From Candidatus Hadarchaeales archaeon (GTDB taxonomy: Archaea > Hadarchaeota > Hadarchaeia > Hadarchaeales > WYZ-LMO6), in NCBI GenBank assembly GCA_038736355.1, contig JAVYML010000003.1, positions 62,001-126,000 of the forward strand: a stretch of 64,000 nt of DNA. The letters run 5' to 3'. The translations under genes were made by a program, and so were the position numbers. Below the pieces are notes generated by a model. The model saw nothing but the letters and a program-made list of their open reading frames with translations. It did no database searches and was not told the origin of the DNA. Below, piece by piece: positions 60,608-64,000 of this stretch (position 1 is its first letter; each line of letters begins with the position of its first letter).

Positions 60608-61885
60608 ATGTCGGGATTCAAAGGGGGAGTCCATCCTAAGATTCAAAAGCTTACGGGTTACAAAAAAACCGAGGTTCTTCCGCTACCCCCTAGGGTAGTG
60701 ATACCTTTGAGACAACACCTGGGTGCCCCCTGCGATCCTTTGGTAGAAAAGGGGGCCCAAGTAAAAACTGGGCAGAAGATAGGAGATTCCACAGCACCCG
60801 TTTCCGCACCCGTTCACGCTTCGATTTCGGGTACCGTGGTGGAGCTTTCCCCTAAGAGACTCCCGACGGGTGAGAAAGTGCTCTCCGTGATAATAGACTC
60901 GGATGGGAAGGATGAGTGGATCAAGATGCCCGCCTTGGACCCTGAGAAGTCTTCAAGGGAGGAGCTTCTTCAAAGGGTGAGGGAGGCAGGAATAGTGGGA
61001 ATGGGTGGGGCAGGTTTTCCCACCCATATCAAGCTCAATCCTCCCAAGAAAGTGGATACACTCTTGATTAATGGGGTGGAATGTGAACCTTACATTACCG
61101 CCGATCATCGTCTGATGCTTGAGGAAGGTGAAAAGGTAGTGGAAGGGGCCAAGATCATGGCCAAGATCTTGGGTGTGGAGAGGATCCTCATAGCTATTGA
61201 GGACAACAAACCCGATGCCATAGAACACATGCAGAAGTTGAGCGAAGGGGTAGGTCGGGTGGTCAAGCTCAAGACCAAATATCCACAGGGGGATGAGAGA
61301 CATCTTTTGAAAGCCGTTTTGGGCAGAGAGGTACCGGCAGGAGGCTTACCTTTCGATGTGGGTGCAGTGGTTCAGAACGTTGGCACAGCTAAGGCCGTCT
61401 ACGATGCCGTGAAACTGGGGATCCCATTGGTGGAAAGGATAGTTACGGTGACGGGAGAAGTGGCGGAGCCCAAGAACTTGAGGGTTAGAGTGGGGACTCC
61501 CTTCACCTATCTTTTGCAGCAATGCGGTGGGACGGTGGGAAAGGTGAGAAAAGTGGTGGCGGGCGGACCCATGATGGGATTTGCCGTTCATGAAGATGTT
61601 CCGGTGATCAAGACTACGGGCTGTGTGCTGGTGATGGGAGAAGTAAAAGAGGAAGAAGAAGGACCATGCATCCGGTGCGGGAGATGTATTGAAGCTTGTC
61701 CCATGAGCCTGATGCCCACCCATCTTGTAAAACTGGTAAGGGCGAAGGACTTCGAAGCCTGTTTACAATATAACCTCTTGAGTTGTGATGAGTGTGGATG
61801 TTGTGCTTATGTTTGTCCCTCCAAGATTCCCATCGTTCATGTGATAAGGGAGGGGAAGAAAGGAGTGAGGAGGTTGAGGAAGTGA
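60608..61885 (+). CDS. rnfC: Rnf ion-translocating electron transport complex, subunit C
   Basis: The 425-residue protein contains a glycine-rich NADH/FMN-binding region (GMGGAGFPTHIKL near residue 128, INGVECEPYIT near 154) and two C-terminal 4Fe-4S clusters (CIRCGRCIEACP near 356 and CDECGCCAYVCP near 395). In Rnf complexes RnfC accepts electrons that pass from ferredoxin and delivers them to NAD+, coupled to Na+ or H+ pumping. It is the first gene of the operon, followed directly by rnfD. Confidence 0.95.
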   Translation: MSGFKGGVHPKIQKLTGYKKTEVLPLPPRVVIPLRQHLGAPCDPLVEKGAQVKTGQKIGDSTAPVSAPVHASISGTVVELSPKRLPTGEKVLSVIIDSDGKDEWIKMPALDPEKSSREELLQRVREAGIVGMGGAGFPTHIKLNPPKKVDTLLINGVECEPYITADHRLMLEEGEKVVEGAKIMAKILGVERILIAIEDNKPDAIEHMQKLSEGVGRVVKLKTKYPQGDERHLLKAVLGREVPAGGLPFDVGAVVQNVGTAKAVYDAVKLGIPLVERIVTVTGEVAEPKNLRVRVGTPFTYLLQQCGGTVGKVRKVVAGGPMMGFAVHEDVPVIKTTGCVLVMGEVKEEEEGPCIRCGRCIEACPMSLMPTHLVKLVRAKDFEACLQYNLLSCDECGCCAYVCPSKIPIVHVIREGKKGVRRLRK

Positions 61886-62823
61886 TACCTGAAACCAAAC
61901 TGCAGGTCTCCCCGAGTCCCCACATTAAGGACAGGGTTTCTGTTAGAAGGATCATGTTCACGGTCGTGTTGGCCCTCATGCCTGCCACGCTTTGCGGAAT
62001 CTATCTCTTTGGTTTGCATGCCCTGTTCGTGATCGTGGTTTCCGTGAGCTCGGCCGTGGTTTCCGAATTCTTGGGATACAGGGTGATGGGCAAGAAGTTC
62101 ACGATGGACGGTAGTGCGGTGATCACGGGTCTGCTCCTCGCCCTCTGTCTTCCCCCCTCCGTTCCCCTCTGGATACCCGCCGTGGGTTCTTCCTTTGCCA
62201 TCTTGGTGGGGAAGTGTGCCTTTGGTGGTTTGGGTCAGAACATCTTCAATCCAGCCCTCGTGGGAAGGGCCTTCCTCTCCCTCAGCTGGCCCGCCCTCAT
62301 GACCACTTGGGTTTCCCCCTTCGAGGGCGTGAGCACGGCCACTCCGCTGGGAACTTGGAAGACGGGAGGAGGGTATGCCTCCTATTCCGATCTCTTCTTA
62401 GGGAGAGTGGCTGGATGCATAGGGGAGACTTCTGCCCTGGCCATCCTGATCGGAGGACTCCTTTTGATAGCCCTCAAGTACATAGATTGGAAAACTCCCG
62501 TATCCTACATAGGCACCGTTGGTTTGCTCATGTTCTTGCTCGGTCAGGATCCCCTCTTCCACATCTTGGCCGGGGGGCTTTTCTTGGGAGCCTTTTTCAT
62601 GGCCACCGACTACGTTACCACCCCCCTGACGGGAAAGGGCAGAGTAATCTTTGGCTTTGGGGCTGGGCTCCTCGTGGTGGTGATAAGGATGTACGGAGGC
62701 ATGCCCGAGGGTGTCACCTATTCCATCCTCATCATGAACGCCTTCACTCCCCTGATAGATAGGTATACTAAACCCAGGGTTTACGGGACGGTGAGGAAAA
62801 GATGGTGGGAAAGGAAGAAGTGA
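61882..62823 (+). CDS. rnfD: Rnf complex subunit D
   Basis: A 313-residue membrane protein with about nine helices, starting at GTG 61882 which overlaps the rnfC stop. GVSTATPLG near residue 150 contains the threonine to which FMN is covalently attached in this family. NPALVGRAFL near 125 and MATDYVTTPLT near 240 also match. It forms part of the ion channel with RnfA and RnfE. Confidence 0.94.
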   Translation: MIPETKLQVSPSPHIKDRVSVRRIMFTVVLALMPATLCGIYLFGLHALFVIVVSVSSAVVSEFLGYRVMGKKFTMDGSAVITGLLLALCLPPSVPLWIPAVGSSFAILVGKCAFGGLGQNIFNPALVGRAFLSLSWPALMTTWVSPFEGVSTATPLGTWKTGGGYASYSDLFLGRVAGCIGETSALAILIGGLLLIALKYIDWKTPVSYIGTVGLLMFLLGQDPLFHILAGGLFLGAFFMATDYVTTPLTGKGRVIFGFGAGLLVVVIRMYGGMPEGVTYSILIMNAFTPLIDRYTKPRVYGTVRKRWWERKK

Positions 62824-63320
62824 AGCCGGTAGCGGTGTTGGTAATAACTTGCGTGGTATGGGGAGCCCTCTTGGGTCTCATTCACAGTGCCACAGAAAAG
62901 AAGATAGAGGAAGCGGAGAGGTCAGAACTTTATCGTACCCTTTCAGAAATCTTTCCCAACGCTCAGTTCGAAGAAGAGGAGGGCCACTATCTCTGTTTGG
63001 AAAACGGAAAAGTGGTAGGATATGCCATCGTGGTGGAGGAAAGGGGATTCGGTGGAAAGATGGAGGTGCTCGTGGGGATTTCCGAGGAGGGAACGGTGGC
63101 TGGGGTGAGAATACTTACCCACGGTGAAACTCCAGGTTTGGGATCCAGGGTGGCTGAGGAAGAATTTCTAGTTCAGTTCATAGGTAAGGATTTGGAAAAA
63201 ATAGCCCTTAAGAGGGATGGGGGAGAAATAGAGGGAGTGACGGGAGCCACCATAAGCTCCAGGGCGGTGGTTAGGGCCGTGAGGAGCGGGTTGGAGAACC
63301 TCTTGGGAGTGGTGAGATGA
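62802..63320 (+). CDS. rnfG: Rnf complex subunit G
   Basis: The 172-residue protein has one N-terminal membrane helix and an extracytoplasmic FMN-binding domain. The flavinylation motif is GVTGATISSRAV near residue 145, with the Thr of TGAT-I carrying FMN. HGETPGLGSRV near 105 matches NqrC/RnfG. The start overlaps rnfD by 22 bases. Confidence 0.94.
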   Translation: MVGKEEVKPVAVLVITCVVWGALLGLIHSATEKKIEEAERSELYRTLSEIFPNAQFEEEEGHYLCLENGKVVGYAIVVEERGFGGKMEVLVGISEEGTVAGVRILTHGETPGLGSRVAEEEFLVQFIGKDLEKIALKRDGGEIEGVTGATISSRAVVRAVRSGLENLLGVVR

Positions 63321-63910
63321 AGGTCCAAGAATTCACGAAAGGGATCCTGAAGCGAAATCCCGTGCTGGGATTGGTCCTGGGTCTTTGTCCCGTTCTTGCC
63401 ATTACTACGAAGGTGGAGAATGCCCTTGGCATGTCCTTGGCCTTCACCTTCGTGATAGTTCTTTCCAACCTTCTCATCTCTTCCCTCAAGAAGTTCATTC
63501 CCAGGGATGTGAGGATCCCTACCTTCATCGTGATCATAGCGAGTTTTGTAACCATCGTGGAAATGCTCATACACGGTTATTCCCCTCCTCTTTACGAACA
63601 ACTGGGAATCTTTCTACCTCTCATCACCGTGAATTGTATTGTGCTCGGGAGGGCTGAGGCCTTTGCTTCCAAGCGCCCCGTTTCCGAAACCTTGCTGGAC
63701 ACCCTCGGTATGAGCGTGGGGTTCGCCCTTTCCATCATCGTCATTTCCTTTCTAAGGGAGTTCTTCGGAACGGGAAAGATAGTGGTTTTCGGTCATCAAA
63801 TAATCCCTGGCCTCCTCTCCTCTCCTGCCGTGGGCATGATTTTGCCCCCAGGAGCTTTCTTGGTAATGGGTATCCTGTTGGCCGTCATGAAGAAGGCGAA
63901 GGTGATGTGA
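63317..63910 (+). CDS. rnfE: Rnf complex subunit E
   Basis: A 197-residue protein with six membrane helices; LGLCPVLAITTKVENALGM near residue 18 and the middle INLPLITVNCIVLGRAEAFA-like LPLITVNCIVLGRAEAF near 99 are the shared RnfA/RnfE motifs. It pairs with RnfA in the membrane. ATG overlaps the rnfG stop (ATGA). Confidence 0.94.
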   Translation: MKVQEFTKGILKRNPVLGLVLGLCPVLAITTKVENALGMSLAFTFVIVLSNLLISSLKKFIPRDVRIPTFIVIIASFVTIVEMLIHGYSPPLYEQLGIFLPLITVNCIVLGRAEAFASKRPVSETLLDTLGMSVGFALSIIVISFLREFFGTGKIVVFGHQIIPGLLSSPAVGMILPPGAFLVMGILLAVMKKAKVM

Positions 63911-63911
63911 A

Positions 63912-64000
63912 ATGGAAAACCTCTTGGGAATAGTCATAGCGGCCATCTTCATCAACAACATCGTTCTGACGAAGTTCCTCGGTCTCTGCTCTTTCTTCGG
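63912..64000 (+). CDS. rnfA: Rnf complex subunit A (3' end outside window)
   Basis: ATG 63912, one base after the rnfE stop, opens MENLLGIVIAAIFINNIVL and continues TKFLGLCSFF to the window edge. This is the RnfA N-terminus with its conserved NN and GLC motifs. rnfB is expected to follow outside the window. Confidence 0.9.
   Translation, partial: MENLLGIVIAAIFINNIVLTKFLGLCSFF

Overview
The window is archaeal chromosomal DNA and is almost completely coding. Archaeal or archaeal-eukaryotic markers include release factor aRF1, aIF6, ribosomal proteins S19e, L31e and L39e, RNase P component 4, Nep1, PDCD5, prefoldin alpha, FtsY, archaeosine tRNA-guanine transglycosylase, archaeal SAM synthetase and archaeal HMG-CoA synthase. 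An initiator tRNA-Met with a canonical-position intron and many TATA-like boxes 24-27 bases before start codons (leaderless mRNAs) agree. Coding strands are very purine-rich (Glu, Arg, Lys, Gly), which fits a thermophile. The gene set looks euryarchaeal in the broad sense (possibly Hadarchaeota-like); I cannot fix the lineage from sequence reading alone.

Layout. 0-5 kb: ArsB/NhaD-type permease (5' end cut by the window), histone-deacetylase-family amidohydrolase, diphthamide synthetase Dph6, small membrane proteins, TctA-like permease and an OB-fold protein. 5.1-11.1 kb: a plus-strand operon with a secreted transglutaminase-like protein, three small helical or coiled-coil proteins, a type II/IV secretion ATPase with cysteine clusters, and a TadC/FlaJ-like platform protein. 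11-25 kb: phosphoesterase, Lrp-type proteins, ValRS, UMP kinase, a decayed TnpB element, aRF1, archaeosine TGT, SAM synthetase, then a regulator-HMGS-thiolase-DUF35 mevalonate operon and TrmI. 25-31 kb: SecF-SecD, DapB, a Cys-rich protein, GMP synthase B, aspartate-semialdehyde dehydrogenase, initiator tRNA. 31.6-35.1 kb: a minus-strand operon of six proteins with pilin-like hydrophobic N-termini. 35.5-43.3 kb: complete trpEGDCBAF operon and a phosphohexomutase. 43-49 kb: MetE-like protein, AmmeMemoRadiSam-type radical SAM protein, V4R protein, GatCAB. 49-54.3 kb: CPBP protease, prefoldin alpha-FtsY, and a convergent ribosomal/RNA-processing cluster. 54.3-60.5 kb: 4-hydroxybutyryl-CoA dehydratase, an ABC exporter, tRNA-Gly, a membrane-anchored winged-helix-like protein, an HD phosphohydrolase and an Lrp regulator. 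60.6-64 kb: start of an Rnf operon (rnfCDGEA...), cut by the window end.

How it fits together. The trp operon, dapB/asd and GatCAB indicate a largely biosynthetic lifestyle. The mevalonate operon feeds archaeal lipid synthesis. 4-hydroxybutyryl-CoA dehydratase and the Rnf ferredoxin:NAD-type ion pump point to anaerobic CoA-ester and ferredoxin-based energy metabolism. The most unusual content is a two-locus type-IV-filament-like system: ATPase and platform with unfamiliar small partners at 6.5-11 kb, and a six-gene pilin-like operon at 31.7-35.1 kb.
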